Assembly: GCF_029457495.1 (NCBI RefSeq)
Contig: NZ_CP120361.1
Location: 4,418,001-4,482,000, forward strand
Length of the DNA: 64,000 bases
Source: Chelativorans sp. AA-79
GTDB lineage: Bacteria; Pseudomonadota; Alphaproteobacteria; Rhizobiales; Rhizobiaceae
Reading direction: 5' to 3'
Of this stretch, positions 53,821 to 62,852 are shown piece after piece. Each line of letters begins with the position of its first letter. Positions within the stretch are counted from its first letter, which is position 1. A program made the position numbers and the translations under genes. The notes beneath the pieces were generated by a model that ran no database searches, was not told where the DNA came from, and worked only from the letters and a program-made list of their open reading frames with translations.

Positions 53821-55273
53821 TGACGGGTCCTTTCGTGACATTCGATTTTGAGGAAGTTGCCCGCGCCGCGGCGCGCCACCGGGCGGCATAAGGGGCAAGC
53901 ATGGAAGCGATATCGCCGAGATGGGCGGGGTCGCTGAGTTCGACCGGGGCAGGCTGCGTCCTCGTCTCGTGGCCGGCAAGCAGCGCGGCGCCGGAGGCGA
54001 CGCCATAGGCGTCAAGATTGTAGCAAATGCGCCGACCGGGGGCGAATCCGGCGACCAGCGCGGCGTAAAGCGGGTCGCGCAGGAAGCTCCCGTCGAGCAT
54101 GACCTCCGGTCCGTCCCCCAGGGCATCAAGGCACTCGACGGTCAAAAGTGCACAATAGACTATGGCGAGCGCTTTTCGCTCCTCCGGCGTTTCTGGTGGA
54201 GTGCCGGCGAGGCGGCCGCGCCCGGCGCTGCCCGGGAAAAGCCCGTCATCTTCTCCGAAGGACGGGAGGGCCATCGTGCCGCGCGCGATCAACCGGGCAA
54301 CCACCTCGCGCCGTGTCTTCTCCGTTGGCGCGCTACTGCCCGCGATGGCCGCGAACTCGCGGCCGCCCATGGTCAGAACACCACCAAGCGGGTGGCCGAA
54401 CACGTCGCTGTTGCAGGTCATGCCGCGGTTCTCATCGAGACGGTCGAGCGGCGTGCGTCCGGAAAAGCAGACGATCCAGGTGCCTGTGGAGACGACGGTG
54501 ATATCTTTCAGCCCGGCCGCCTGGTAGCGGTAATAATTGAGGCTGCTGTCGTGGCCGCCTGCCAGGATGCGCAGCCTGTCCGGCAGGCCGTGACGCGCGG
54601 CCAGAGCCGGCCGGAGCGTACCGGTCATCTGCCATGCCTTGGCGAAAGGCGGCAGAAGGTGCCGCCAACCTTGGCGGGCGACGATCGGCGCCCAGCGTCT
54701 TTCCGCCGCGTTCCACAGGTGCGACTGTGCGGCGAGCAGTGTCATCTCCGAAACGGCGATGCCGGAAAGCACCCACGCCCAGTATTGCGGCACGCCGAGG
54801 AACCAGCGCCCCCGCGAGAATGCCGCCGGCTCGGCCTGCTGCATCCAGTAGAGCTGCCGTGCCTGATGGGTGGCGCCGTGCATGGTGGCACTGCCCCGGT
54901 CGAAGAACGTACCGCTAAGCGGTGCGTAGGCCTCCCGGATCGACTCCGGCAGGGGCTGCTCATAGTCGATCATCGGAAGTGCCGTGCCGTCGCCGTCGTC
55001 CGGATCGGCAACGACAAGCACGCCCCCGGATCCATGGCCGGAGGCGACGAACGCCTCGAGCGGATACCTGCGGGAAAGGGTGGCAAGCCCATCGAGAACC
55101 CAGCCGCGCAGCGCGTTGAGGTCGTGGTGGCGCCAGGGCGGGCCTTCGCACACGGGATTTTCCACGCTCAGAGTTTCGAGCACCGCGCCGTCCGTGGTCG
55201 CGGCACTCAGCTTGACATTGGTCTTGCCGACGTCGAGCACGGCGACCAAGCCGCTCTGCCATGCCTCCGCCAT
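53813..55273 (-). CDS. FGGY-family ketose kinase (fuculokinase/rhamnulokinase-like)
   Basis: A 486-residue sugar kinase. The N-terminal loop VLDVGKTNVKLSA (~11) is typical of the rhamnulo-/fuculokinase branch. ILAGGHDSSLNYYRYQAAGL (~245-265) contains the likely catalytic Asp, and VMLDGSFLRDPLYAALVAGF lies near the C-terminal nucleotide site. GGGAGGAGAC precedes the ATG. It would phosphorylate C1 of the epimerised ketose for the adjoining aldolase. It is only distantly related to the FGGY kinase at 1854-3332. Confidence 0.85.
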   Translation of the reverse strand: MAEAWQSGLVAVLDVGKTNVKLSAATTDGAVLETLSVENPVCEGPPWRHHDLNALRGWVLDGLATLSRRYPLEAFVASGHGSGGVLVVADPDDGDGTALPMIDYEQPLPESIREAYAPLSGTFFDRGSATMHGATHQARQLYWMQQAEPAAFSRGRWFLGVPQYWAWVLSGIAVSEMTLLAAQSHLWNAAERRWAPIVARQGWRHLLPPFAKAWQMTGTLRPALAARHGLPDRLRILAGGHDSSLNYYRYQAAGLKDITVVSTGTWIVCFSGRTPLDRLDENRGMTCNSDVFGHPLGGVLTMGGREFAAIAGSSAPTEKTRREVVARLIARGTMALPSFGEDDGLFPGSAGRGRLAGTPPETPEERKALAIVYCALLTVECLDALGDGPEVMLDGSFLRDPLYAALVAGFAPGRRICYNLDAYGVASGAALLAGHETRTQPAPVELSDPAHLGDIASMLAPYAARWRAAARATSSKSNVTKGPVNG

Positions 55274-55297
55274 CGGTCTCCTCCCGGACAGTTCGGA

Positions 55298-56146
55298 TCA
55301 GATCAGGCGATACTGTTTCGCCTTGTTGCGCAGGAACGGCAGCCCGTTGCCCATGACTTCCTCCTCGTCCCTGGCGACCGGACGCCACACCGCGAGCCCG
55401 TATGCCACTTCAGGCGGCATGTTGATGAAGCTCTCCATCGCGAGCCCGCCCTTGAAGCTGATTGCCGCCAGTGCCGCGTAGATCTCGTCCCACGGGACGT
55501 TTCCGTAGCCCGGCGTTCCCCGGTCGCTCTCGGACAGGTGAATGTATTTCAGATGCTCGCGTGCATCGAGGATACCATTGGCTGCTCCTTTCTCCTCGAT
55601 GTTCATGTGATAGGTGTCGAGGTGGACGAAGATATTGTCGGCGCCCACGCGCTCGATCATGTCGACGGCCTGGCGCGCTGTGTTGATCAGGTGGTTCTCG
55701 TAGCGGTTGACCGCCTCGATGCCCAGTTCGATGCCTTTGGCCTTGGCGTGTTTGGCGGCCGCACTCAGCGCGCGGGCGATGTTGTCGTACTCGGCCTGGG
55801 TAGGCGGGACGCCGGTACGCTCGCCGATGCCGCCGAAGATGACGCCGGCGAGCGCCTCGGCGCCGATTTCCGCCGTCTTGTCGATAGCGACCTGCAGATA
55901 TTCGATCGCCGCGTCCGGGCGCTGCGAAGCCCAGGCCGACTCCGGCAATCCGAGCGAGCAGATCGCGCGCAGCCCATGCTTTTCCAGAAGCGCCCGGCTA
56001 TGCGCCGCATCGACCGCCGGCGCATTCAGCAATGCGATCTCGATGAAGTCCATCTCGTATTTGACGGCGGCGGCGATTGCCTTTTCGGCCCCGGCGCGAT
56101 CCCAGTTCATCGTCCACATGCTGGTGTGTACGCCAAATCCCTGCAT
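55298..56146 (-). CDS. Ketose 3-epimerase (D-tagatose/psicose 3-epimerase-like TIM barrel)
   Basis: A 282-residue sugar-phosphate-isomerase/epimerase TIM barrel. The four metal ligands of the DTE group are visible: Glu in GIEAVNRYENHL, Asp in VHLDTYHMNIEEKG, His in KYIHLSESDRGTPGYGNV and Glu in GLAMESFINMP. It probably interconverts C3 epimers of a free ketose before the kinase acts. The ATG at 56144-56146 has AGAGGGA upstream and is 2 bases from the permease stop. Confidence 0.87.
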   Translation of the reverse strand: MQGFGVHTSMWTMNWDRAGAEKAIAAAVKYEMDFIEIALLNAPAVDAAHSRALLEKHGLRAICSLGLPESAWASQRPDAAIEYLQVAIDKTAEIGAEALAGVIFGGIGERTGVPPTQAEYDNIARALSAAAKHAKAKGIELGIEAVNRYENHLINTARQAVDMIERVGADNIFVHLDTYHMNIEEKGAANGILDAREHLKYIHLSESDRGTPGYGNVPWDEIYAALAAISFKGGLAMESFINMPPEVAYGLAVWRPVARDEEEVMGNGLPFLRNKAKQYRLI

Positions 56147-56148
56147 CT

Positions 56149-57144
56149 TTATTCCCTCTTTCCGACAAGATATCCGAACTGTCCGGCGATCCAGCGCAGG
56201 ATCATGACGGCAACGAGCAGCATGCCCCAGACCGCCGTCGCCAGATGTTGGTTGGCGCCGAGAAGATTGAGTCCCGAAGACAGAAGCTGCAGCACGACCA
56301 GTGCAACGAAGACCGGTATGACGCGGCCGAAGCCGCCGAATGGATTGACGCCGCCGAGAAAGCAGGCAAGCACCGTGATCAGAAGGTAGGACTCGCCATG
56401 GCCGATGCGGACAGAGTTGAAGCGGGCCATCATGATGATGCCCGCGACCGCGCACATGATGCCCGAGAGTGTGTAGACGAGCACGAGCACCTTGCGGGTG
56501 TTGACGCCCGAATAATGTGCCGCCTCGATGTTCGATCCGATCATATAGGTGTTGAAGCCGAGCTTCGTGCGCGACAGCAAAAGATGCCACAGCCCCACGC
56601 ACAGGATGAACACGAGCAGCGGAGCCGGTATCCCCAGGATCGAGCCGTGGCCGAGTTGGCGGATGAAGGTGGGAAAGCCGGAAACGTCGCCGCCGCGCGT
56701 TAGGAACTCGCCCAGGCCGCGCAGGAAGATCATCATGGAGAGGGACACTAGGATGGGGTGCGCGCGCGTATAGGCGATGACGAGGCCCATCACGATACCG
56801 CTCGCCGCGCCCGCCGCAAGCGCCAGAAGCGCACCCAGCGCGAAGGCTGCAGGTCCCGCGTCCACGCCGCCGTTTGCCTGCAGCACCCAGGCGACCACCA
56901 GCCCGGCGATATTGGCCGTGAACGTGACGGCCAGGTTGAGCCCGCCTGTCAGGATCGGCAGGAGCATGGCCAGCGTCAGAAGGCCCAGTTCCGGCAACTG
57001 AAAGGCGACGGAGCCGAAGGTCGCCCGGGAAAGAAACTGCGGAGAGCTTGTGCCGAAGATCAGCATGACCGCCAGGAAGGCGAGGACCGGACCGGCCATT
57101 TCGGGGCCAAGCATCCGGCGGGTACGCGCGACAAGCGTCGTCAT
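56149..57144 (-). CDS. Sugar ABC permease, RbsC-like (second)
   Basis: A 331-residue permease of the ribose/autoinducer-2 type with about nine helices. AFQLPELGLLTLAMLLPILT, GLNLAVTFTANIAGL and CFLGGVNPFGGFGRVIPVFV match the RbsC motifs. Start ATG overlaps the previous permease stop (ATGA). With the next entry it makes a heterodimeric permease pair, as in Lsr or erythritol-type systems. Confidence 0.9.
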   Translation of the reverse strand: MTTLVARTRRMLGPEMAGPVLAFLAVMLIFGTSSPQFLSRATFGSVAFQLPELGLLTLAMLLPILTGGLNLAVTFTANIAGLVVAWVLQANGGVDAGPAAFALGALLALAAGAASGIVMGLVIAYTRAHPILVSLSMMIFLRGLGEFLTRGGDVSGFPTFIRQLGHGSILGIPAPLLVFILCVGLWHLLLSRTKLGFNTYMIGSNIEAAHYSGVNTRKVLVLVYTLSGIMCAVAGIIMMARFNSVRIGHGESYLLITVLACFLGGVNPFGGFGRVIPVFVALVVLQLLSSGLNLLGANQHLATAVWGMLLVAVMILRWIAGQFGYLVGKRE

Positions 57145-58145
57145 GATTGCTTCCTCCCATCCGTGCGGAGGAAGGGGATGAGCTTTTCGATGCTGGAGTT
57201 CGAAAGAGTTATGGCGAGAAGAATGATCGCGCCGATGATCATCTGGAAAGCGTAAGGCGAAACGCCCATCAGGTTCAGTCCGTTCTGCACGATCGAGATC
57301 AGCAGCACCCCAAGCACGCAGCCGAACACCGAACCCCTTCCGCCGCCAAGCCGCGCACCGCCAAGCACCACTGCGGCCAGCACGTCGAGTTCGCGCCCAT
57401 AGAGTGCGTTGGGCACCACTTCCTGCGCATAGTGCGCCTGGATGAGACCGGCGATCCCGGCCATCAGCCCTAGCCAGCCGAAGGCGATGAACTGCATGGC
57501 GCCGATATTGACGCCGAAGCGGCGCGCACCATCCGGATTGTCGCCGAAGGCGTAAAGCTGCCGACCGATCGTGGTGTGGCGGATCAGGAACCAGGTGGCG
57601 GCGACGCAGAGCGCCATGACAAGCACCGGCAGGCGGATTTCGGCCCATGTCCCGTCGGCCATCTCGCGCTCGAAGAGAATGACCCTCTCGGTCCACCAGT
57701 CGGGCAGGTCATAGATCGAAACGCCGCGCGTGAAGAACATCAGCAGGCCGAAATAGATGTTGAAGGTGGCGATTGTGACGACGATCGAGATGATCCGGAA
57801 TTTGTGGATCAGAAAGGCGTTGAACGCACCGAGGAGGATGCCGATGCTGCCGGCGATCAGGATGCCGCTCACCCAGCTCCCGCCGCCGATCTGGGCAAGG
57901 ATCAACGCAGTCACGTACTGGACGACGGATGCCGCGACGGCAAACGAGATGTCGATGCCGCCGGCGATCAGCACCACCAGCAGACCGACGGCGAATATGA
58001 TGTTTACGGAACTGATGTTCAGGAGGTCGAAGGCGTTGCCGAGCGTGAAGAAACGGTCGGTCGACGTGGCGAGAAAGAAGCAGATCAGGGCGGTGACCGC
58101 CAGCAGCGCCATTTCGGTCGCCTGGGTGTGGAACAACCTACGCAT
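57141..58145 (-). CDS. Sugar ABC permease, RbsC-like (first)
   Basis: A 334-residue RbsC-like permease. NISSVNIIFAVGLLVVLIAG, GIDISFAVAASVVQYVTALI and LGGARLGGGRGSVFGCVLGV are the landmarks. I start at the ATG at 58143-58145, which overlaps the last codons of the ATPase gene (ATGCGTAG); a longer frame would overlap further. Confidence 0.9.
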   Translation of the reverse strand: MRRLFHTQATEMALLAVTALICFFLATSTDRFFTLGNAFDLLNISSVNIIFAVGLLVVLIAGGIDISFAVAASVVQYVTALILAQIGGGSWVSGILIAGSIGILLGAFNAFLIHKFRIISIVVTIATFNIYFGLLMFFTRGVSIYDLPDWWTERVILFEREMADGTWAEIRLPVLVMALCVAATWFLIRHTTIGRQLYAFGDNPDGARRFGVNIGAMQFIAFGWLGLMAGIAGLIQAHYAQEVVPNALYGRELDVLAAVVLGGARLGGGRGSVFGCVLGVLLISIVQNGLNLMGVSPYAFQMIIGAIILLAITLSNSSIEKLIPFLRTDGRKQS

Positions 58146-59658
58146 AGACGGCATCCTCGATCTCGGAGAGTGCCACATGCCGCGGATCGTATTCGCCGAC
58201 AATCCGGCCCTGGGCCATGTGGAGCACGCGGTCGGCGTTAAAATAGACCTCCGGCACCTCGTCCGAGATCAGGATGATTGCGAGTCCCTCTCCGGCCAGG
58301 CGCGCGACGATGTCGAAAATCCCCGCGCGCGCGCCGACGTCCACGCCCACGGTGGGCGCGTCGAGGATCAAGAGCTTCGGATCGGTCGCCAGCCACTTGG
58401 CGATGGCCACGCGTTGCTGGTTGCCGCCGGAAAGCGTGGAGATCGCATCGTCCTGCCGGCCGATCTTGATGCCGAGATCGGCAATCCATCCAGCGACGAG
58501 ATCGCGCTTCCTTTCGTTTGAGATCAGCCCGCCTGACATGATCTTGTGCATCGAGGCGATCACCAGATTGTCCGCAATCGACTGCGGCTGGATCAGGCCG
58601 AGCGAGAGCCGGTCCTCCGAAAGATAGGCGACGCCGGCGTGGATCGCATCGCGGTTCGAGCCGAAGCGGACGGGCTTGCCGTTTAGGCGGACCGTTCCCC
58701 GGTGCGGGCGGCGCATGCCGAAGAGCGTCAGCGCAAGTTCGGTGCGGCCAGCCCCGAGAAGCCCGGTGATCCCGAGTGTCTCTCCCTGACGGACTGCGAA
58801 CGAGACCTCTTCGAACTCGCCCTTGCGTGTCAGGCCTTCCACCTCCATGACCGCCGGCGCGTGGGCGCGGGTGCGTGCGCGCACGTTGCTGTCGAAGGTC
58901 TTCCCCGTCATCAGCTCTGTGATGCGGGACTGCGTCATGCCTTCCGCCGGATACACTCCGACAAGCTTGCCGTCGCGCAATACCGTTATGCGGTTGGAAA
59001 TCTCGATGACTTCGGCCAATCTGTGGCTGACGAACACAACCGCGATGCCGGATGCCGACAGGTTGCGGACGATCTCCAGCAGATGATCCGTTTCGGACTG
59101 CGTGAGCGATGCCGTCGGCTCGTCCATGAAGACGATCTTCGCCTCGCCGACCAGTGCACGGGCGATCGCCACGATCTGGCGCCGGGCGATCGAATATTCA
59201 CGCAACGGCAGATCCACGTCCAGGCTCACGCCGAGCCGCGCCAGGACGCGTTTCGCAGTCTCGCGCATCGCGGCATGATTGACGCGGCGCGGCCAACCGC
59301 CAACTACATTCTGAAAGGCGATGTTTTCCGCGACGGACATTTCCGGAAAAAGGGCAAGATCCTGCCAGATCACCTGAATCCCCGCAGCCTGCGCGGTTAC
59401 CGGCGACATGCGGCTGTAGGTCTTCCCGTCATAATCGATCTGTGCGCCGGCGGCTGGCTGATATACGCCCGTGATCACCTTGATCAGCGTGCTCTTGCCC
59501 GATCCGTTCTCACCCGCAAGGCAGTGAACCTCGCCGGGAAACACCTCGAACGAGACGTCGCGGAGCGCCTTCACGCCGCCAAAGGTGACGTTGATGCTCC
59601 TCAACGACAGGAGAGGTCGTTGCGCGTCAGCGGCGCCCAGCGAGGAAGCAATGGCCAT
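58138..59658 (-). CDS. Sugar ABC ATPase, RbsA-like (double cassette)
   Basis: A 506-residue tandem ATPase. The first cassette has Walker A GENGSGKSTLIKVITGVYQP and Walker B VFMDEPTASLT, but a weak signature (YSIARRQIVAIARAL). The second has a degenerate Walker A (GLLGAGRTELALTLFGM) with a good LSGGNQQRVAIAKWL and LILDAPTVGVDVGA. This split of functions is normal for RbsA. The ribosome site is weak. Confidence 0.9.
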   Translation of the reverse strand: MAIASSLGAADAQRPLLSLRSINVTFGGVKALRDVSFEVFPGEVHCLAGENGSGKSTLIKVITGVYQPAAGAQIDYDGKTYSRMSPVTAQAAGIQVIWQDLALFPEMSVAENIAFQNVVGGWPRRVNHAAMRETAKRVLARLGVSLDVDLPLREYSIARRQIVAIARALVGEAKIVFMDEPTASLTQSETDHLLEIVRNLSASGIAVVFVSHRLAEVIEISNRITVLRDGKLVGVYPAEGMTQSRITELMTGKTFDSNVRARTRAHAPAVMEVEGLTRKGEFEEVSFAVRQGETLGITGLLGAGRTELALTLFGMRRPHRGTVRLNGKPVRFGSNRDAIHAGVAYLSEDRLSLGLIQPQSIADNLVIASMHKIMSGGLISNERKRDLVAGWIADLGIKIGRQDDAISTLSGGNQQRVAIAKWLATDPKLLILDAPTVGVDVGARAGIFDIVARLAGEGLAIILISDEVPEVYFNADRVLHMAQGRIVGEYDPRHVALSEIEDAVYA

Positions 59659-59690
59659 GCTCTACCAACTGATCAGATGGGAACCACGCC

Positions 59691-59710
59691 GGACCGGCAG
59701 ACGCCGGCCC
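59691..59710 (-). promoter_or_regulatory. Intercistronic hairpin after the binding-protein gene
   Basis: GGACCGGC-AGAC-GCCGGCCC forms an 8-bp stem (one G-U) in the 73-base gap between binding-protein and ATPase genes. Such hairpins commonly protect the binding-protein message and lower expression of downstream genes. Confidence 0.45.
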
Positions 59711-59731
59711 GACGGAGCGGAGGTGGCGGGA

Positions 59732-60715
59732 TCAGAGGCCCATATCGGCCAGTTCGTCCACCGTGTCCTTGTTGATCGCGACAAGTTGATCGACGATCAG
59801 ATTGTTCCCGTCGGGCGTGACTGCGCCAAGTCCCTCTATCTCGTCGCCGGCCTTGATCTCCTCACCCTTCATCAGCTTGTCGGCGAGCGTCACGAACACC
59901 TCGCCGGCTTGCTTGGGATTCCACATGAATCCGCCGGAAATGGCGTCGGACTTGATAAGCTTGCGCCCCTGGCCTGGAGAGAACGGCCCAAGCACGAAGA
60001 TCTCGCCGGTCTTGCGGCGCTCCTCGACAGCGCGCCCGGCGCCGATCGGACCCTGGCTGCCGAAGGCGAGGAAGCCTTTCAGATCGGGATTGGCCGAAAT
60101 CAGATCGAGCGCGGTCGAGCGGCTCTGATCCACGTCCTCGGCAACGCCGTAGCGCTCGCCGACGAGTTCCATCTCCGGGTAGTTTTCCTCGAGATAGGCG
60201 ATGGCCGCATCGGCCCACGCATTGTGCAGCGGCACTGTCAGCGAGCCGACGAAGACGGCGTATTTGCCCTTGCCGCCGGTCTTCTGTGCCAGAAGCTCGG
60301 CATGCGCCTCGCCGAAGCCCTCGGCAGAAGCCAGCTCGAAATTCCAATCCGCGCCCTTCTGGCCCGGCGATTCGTGGGTGATGACGATGATGCCCTGCTC
60401 CTGGGCCTTGGTCAGTACCGGCTCCAGCACCGTCGCATCGTTCGGCACCACGCCGATGACCTTCACGCCCTGCGCGATCAGATCCTCGATGGCGCGAACC
60501 TGGAGCGCCGGGTCCGCGCTGGTGGGGCCGACCATGAACGCGTCGACCCCGAGTTCCTGGCCGCGCTCCCTGATGCCCGCCTCCATCGCATTGAACCACG
60601 GAATTCCGCCGATCTTGACGACGACGCCGACCTTGCCGGCTTCCTGTGCACAGGCGCCGAATGCCGCCGCCATCGAAAGGGATGCTGCGAATGCAGCAAC
60701 AAGAAGTCTCTTCAT
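59732..60715 (-). CDS. Sugar ABC binding protein, RbsB-like
   Basis: A 327-residue periplasmic protein. Signal peptide MKRLLVAAFAASLSMAAAFG, cleaved near ACA-Q. The mature protein has the type I fold (VGVVVKIGGIPWFNAMEAGI, IEDLIAQGVKVIGVVPNDA, VITHESPGQKGADWNFE). The start ATG has GAGGAGGAAAC. First gene of the ketose operon, with an operator-like palindrome 150 bases upstream. Confidence 0.88.
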   Translation of the reverse strand: MKRLLVAAFAASLSMAAAFGACAQEAGKVGVVVKIGGIPWFNAMEAGIRERGQELGVDAFMVGPTSADPALQVRAIEDLIAQGVKVIGVVPNDATVLEPVLTKAQEQGIIVITHESPGQKGADWNFELASAEGFGEAHAELLAQKTGGKGKYAVFVGSLTVPLHNAWADAAIAYLEENYPEMELVGERYGVAEDVDQSRSTALDLISANPDLKGFLAFGSQGPIGAGRAVEERRKTGEIFVLGPFSPGQGRKLIKSDAISGGFMWNPKQAGEVFVTLADKLMKGEEIKAGDEIEGLGAVTPDGNNLIVDQLVAINKDTVDELADMGL

Positions 60716-60863
60716 CTGTTTCCTCCTCATGGTCCCCGGAGGGATCCGCCGGGCGCGCTCAAGGGCGCATGCCCACTTCTTCCATCGCTGGCGAAGAAAG
60801 GATTCCGCCTCCCTGAAAGCTGCCCTGTCTGACCAGCAGCACCACCATTGCACGTTCATCCCT

Positions 60864-60883
60864 TTGCACAATCGATGGTGCAA
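60864..60883. promoter_or_regulatory. Palindrome TTGCAC-N8-GTGCAA between RbsB-like and LacI genes
   Basis: Perfect 6-bp arms at 60864-60869 and 60878-60883 around AATCGATG, plus another TTGCAC half-site at 60848-60853. The ~20-bp length and position between the divergent LacI repressor and its likely target operon fit a LacI-family operator. Confidence 0.55.
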
Positions 60884-61025
60884 CGACTATCATTCAGAGT
60901 TATGGTCTCGTCAAGCGGAAATGGCTTCCGTTGCGCCGGGTGGCGACTTAATGGCGAAAATTGATCCTGGAAAGGTCACCGGTTCGACCAGAGCAGGAAC
61001 CGTTCCAAAGGGGAGTTCGGGGGCG

Positions 61026-62084
61026 ATGAAGGACAACGGCAGGAAGAAGGCGACGATCTACGATCTCTCCGTACTGGCGGGCAGTTCGCCTTCCACCGTA
61101 AGCGCCGTGTTGAACGGCACCTGGCGCAAGCGACGCATAAGGGAGAGCACGGCCGAGTTCATCCGCCAGCTGGCAGACCAGCACCAATATACGGCAAACC
61201 GCCAGGCGCAGGGCCTGAGAAACTCACGATCCGGCCTGGTGGGCCTGATGCTGCCTGTTTACGACAACCGCTATTTCTCTTCCATGGCGCAGACATTCGA
61301 AGCGCATGTGAGGAGCAAAGGAGGATGTCCGGTCGTCGTCAGCGCCAGCCGCGATCCGCAGGAGGAGCGCAGAACGGCCGAGACGCTGATCTCCTACTCG
61401 GTCGATGAGCTCTTCATCTGCGGCGCAACCGATCCGGACGGTGTGCATGAGGTCTGCGAGCAGGCCGGATTGAGGCATATCAATATCGACTTGCCCGGCA
61501 GCCGGGTCCCCTCGGTCATCAGCGACAACTACGCAGGCGGGCGCCTGCTGGCCGAGGCGGTCATCCGGCATTTCTCCCCGGAGCGTCCCTTGAAACCGGG
61601 CGATTTCTACCTGTTCGGCGGGCGTGATGACGATGCCAGCCGAGAGCGCGTCAGGGGGTTTCGTGCCGTCAAGCGCGAACTGCTTGGCGGCGATCCGGAC
61701 GAGTGCATCCAGCCCACGGGCTACTCGCCCAACAATACAAGGGCTGCCTTCGAGGCCTTCTACGAGCGCGAGGGGAGGCTGCCCCGGGCGCTCTTCGTCA
61801 ACTCGACGATCAATTTCGAGGGCTTCCTTCGTTTCATGGCCGGCCATCCCCACGAAACCTTTTCCGACATCGTGGTCGGCTGCTACGATTACGATCCTTT
61901 CGCATCCTTTCTTCCATTTCCCGTCATCATGATCCGACAGGACATCGACGGCATGCTGACCAAGGCGTTCGCACTGATGGAAGAGGCGCATCCGGCACCC
62001 GAGATACATCTTGTCCTCCCGGAGCTCGTCGAGCCGCGATCGGCGGTACCCGGACCGCTCGATGCGCTGAAGGACATTGATTGA
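61026..62084 (+). CDS. LacI-family transcriptional repressor
   Basis: A 352-residue regulator. The N-terminal HTH KKATIYDLSVLAGSSPSTVS, AVLNGTWRKRRI carries the DNA-binding helices and hinge. A sugar-binding-like domain follows (GLVGLMLPVYDNRYFSSMAQ; VGCYDYDPFASFLPFPVIMI). I prefer the ATG at 61026, with GGGGAG upstream, over the in-frame ATG at 60951 whose product adds 25 unstructured residues. It probably represses the divergent ketose operon. The SGNH hydrolase follows it. Confidence 0.85.
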   Translation: MKDNGRKKATIYDLSVLAGSSPSTVSAVLNGTWRKRRIRESTAEFIRQLADQHQYTANRQAQGLRNSRSGLVGLMLPVYDNRYFSSMAQTFEAHVRSKGGCPVVVSASRDPQEERRTAETLISYSVDELFICGATDPDGVHEVCEQAGLRHINIDLPGSRVPSVISDNYAGGRLLAEAVIRHFSPERPLKPGDFYLFGGRDDDASRERVRGFRAVKRELLGGDPDECIQPTGYSPNNTRAAFEAFYEREGRLPRALFVNSTINFEGFLRFMAGHPHETFSDIVVGCYDYDPFASFLPFPVIMIRQDIDGMLTKAFALMEEAHPAPEIHLVLPELVEPRSAVPGPLDALKDID

Positions 62085-62194
62085 AAATCGCGATTTTCGC
62101 GATAGTACTCGGCTTCCTTCCATCAGACCGCGCCGGGACGAACCAACGCGCTCTTTTCCTCCAACATTCCGATACTCAACCGATCGAAGGGCCG

Positions 62195-62839
62195 ATGAAG
62201 ACCATCCTGGCATTTGGCGACAGCTTGACCTGGGGTACCGACGCCGCCGCGGAACGGCGGCATGCATTCGCCGATCGCTGGCCCAACGTTCTGGCCGCCG
62301 CGCTCGGCGCCGATGTTCAGGTCGTCGCGGAAGGGCTCGGGGGACGGACGACAATCTATGACGATCCCGATTCGGTCGCAGACAAGAACGGGGCGCGTGC
62401 ACTGCCGATTCTGCTCGGCAGCCACAACCCGCTCGACCTGGTTATCATCATGCTGGGCGCAAACGATCTCAAACCCGCCCTGTGCGGGCGCGCCGAAGGT
62501 GCTGCAAAAGGCATCGAACAACTTGTCCGGATAGTAAAGGACTACCCGTACAACTGGGGTGCCCCGGCGCCAGAAGTGCTTGTCGTGGCGCCACCCCATT
62601 TCGAGAAAAAGTTCGACGGATCGGGACCAGTCGGAGATCGGCTCATCACCGAGTCTCGCAAGCTCGCGGAGCTTTATCGCAACGTTGCCCGCAAGGCGGC
62701 AATCGGCTTTTTCGATGTCGCGCCCTTCGCCAGGGCTTCCGGCGTCGATGGCGTGCATCTCGACGCGGCCAATACACGCGCGGTAGGCGCGGCACTGGCA
62801 CCGGTCGTACGGGAGCTGCTGAGCCTCGCGCAGAAATAG
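62195..62839 (+). CDS. SGNH/GDSL hydrolase (arylesterase-like)
   Basis: A 214-residue serine hydrolase. Block I FGDSLTWGTDAA has the nucleophile Ser, block III GANDLKPALCGR the Asn, and DGVHLDAANTRAVG the Asp/His. No signal peptide in this reading. I start at the ATG at 62195, which fits the family N-terminus MKTILAFGDSL. It may deacylate an acylated or esterified sugar linked to the neighbouring modules, but nothing in the sequence fixes a substrate. Confidence 0.85.
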   Translation: MKTILAFGDSLTWGTDAAAERRHAFADRWPNVLAAALGADVQVVAEGLGGRTTIYDDPDSVADKNGARALPILLGSHNPLDLVIIMLGANDLKPALCGRAEGAAKGIEQLVRIVKDYPYNWGAPAPEVLVVAPPHFEKKFDGSGPVGDRLITESRKLAELYRNVARKAAIGFFDVAPFARASGVDGVHLDAANTRAVGAALAPVVRELLSLAQK

Positions 62840-62852
62840 AGTGCGGCGGCCC

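Noticed and set aside
53921..56389. 822-codon plus-strand open frame across the kinase and epimerase genes
   Set aside because: Antisense of two clearly recognisable genes; composition is Arg/Asp/His-rich as expected for a shadow.
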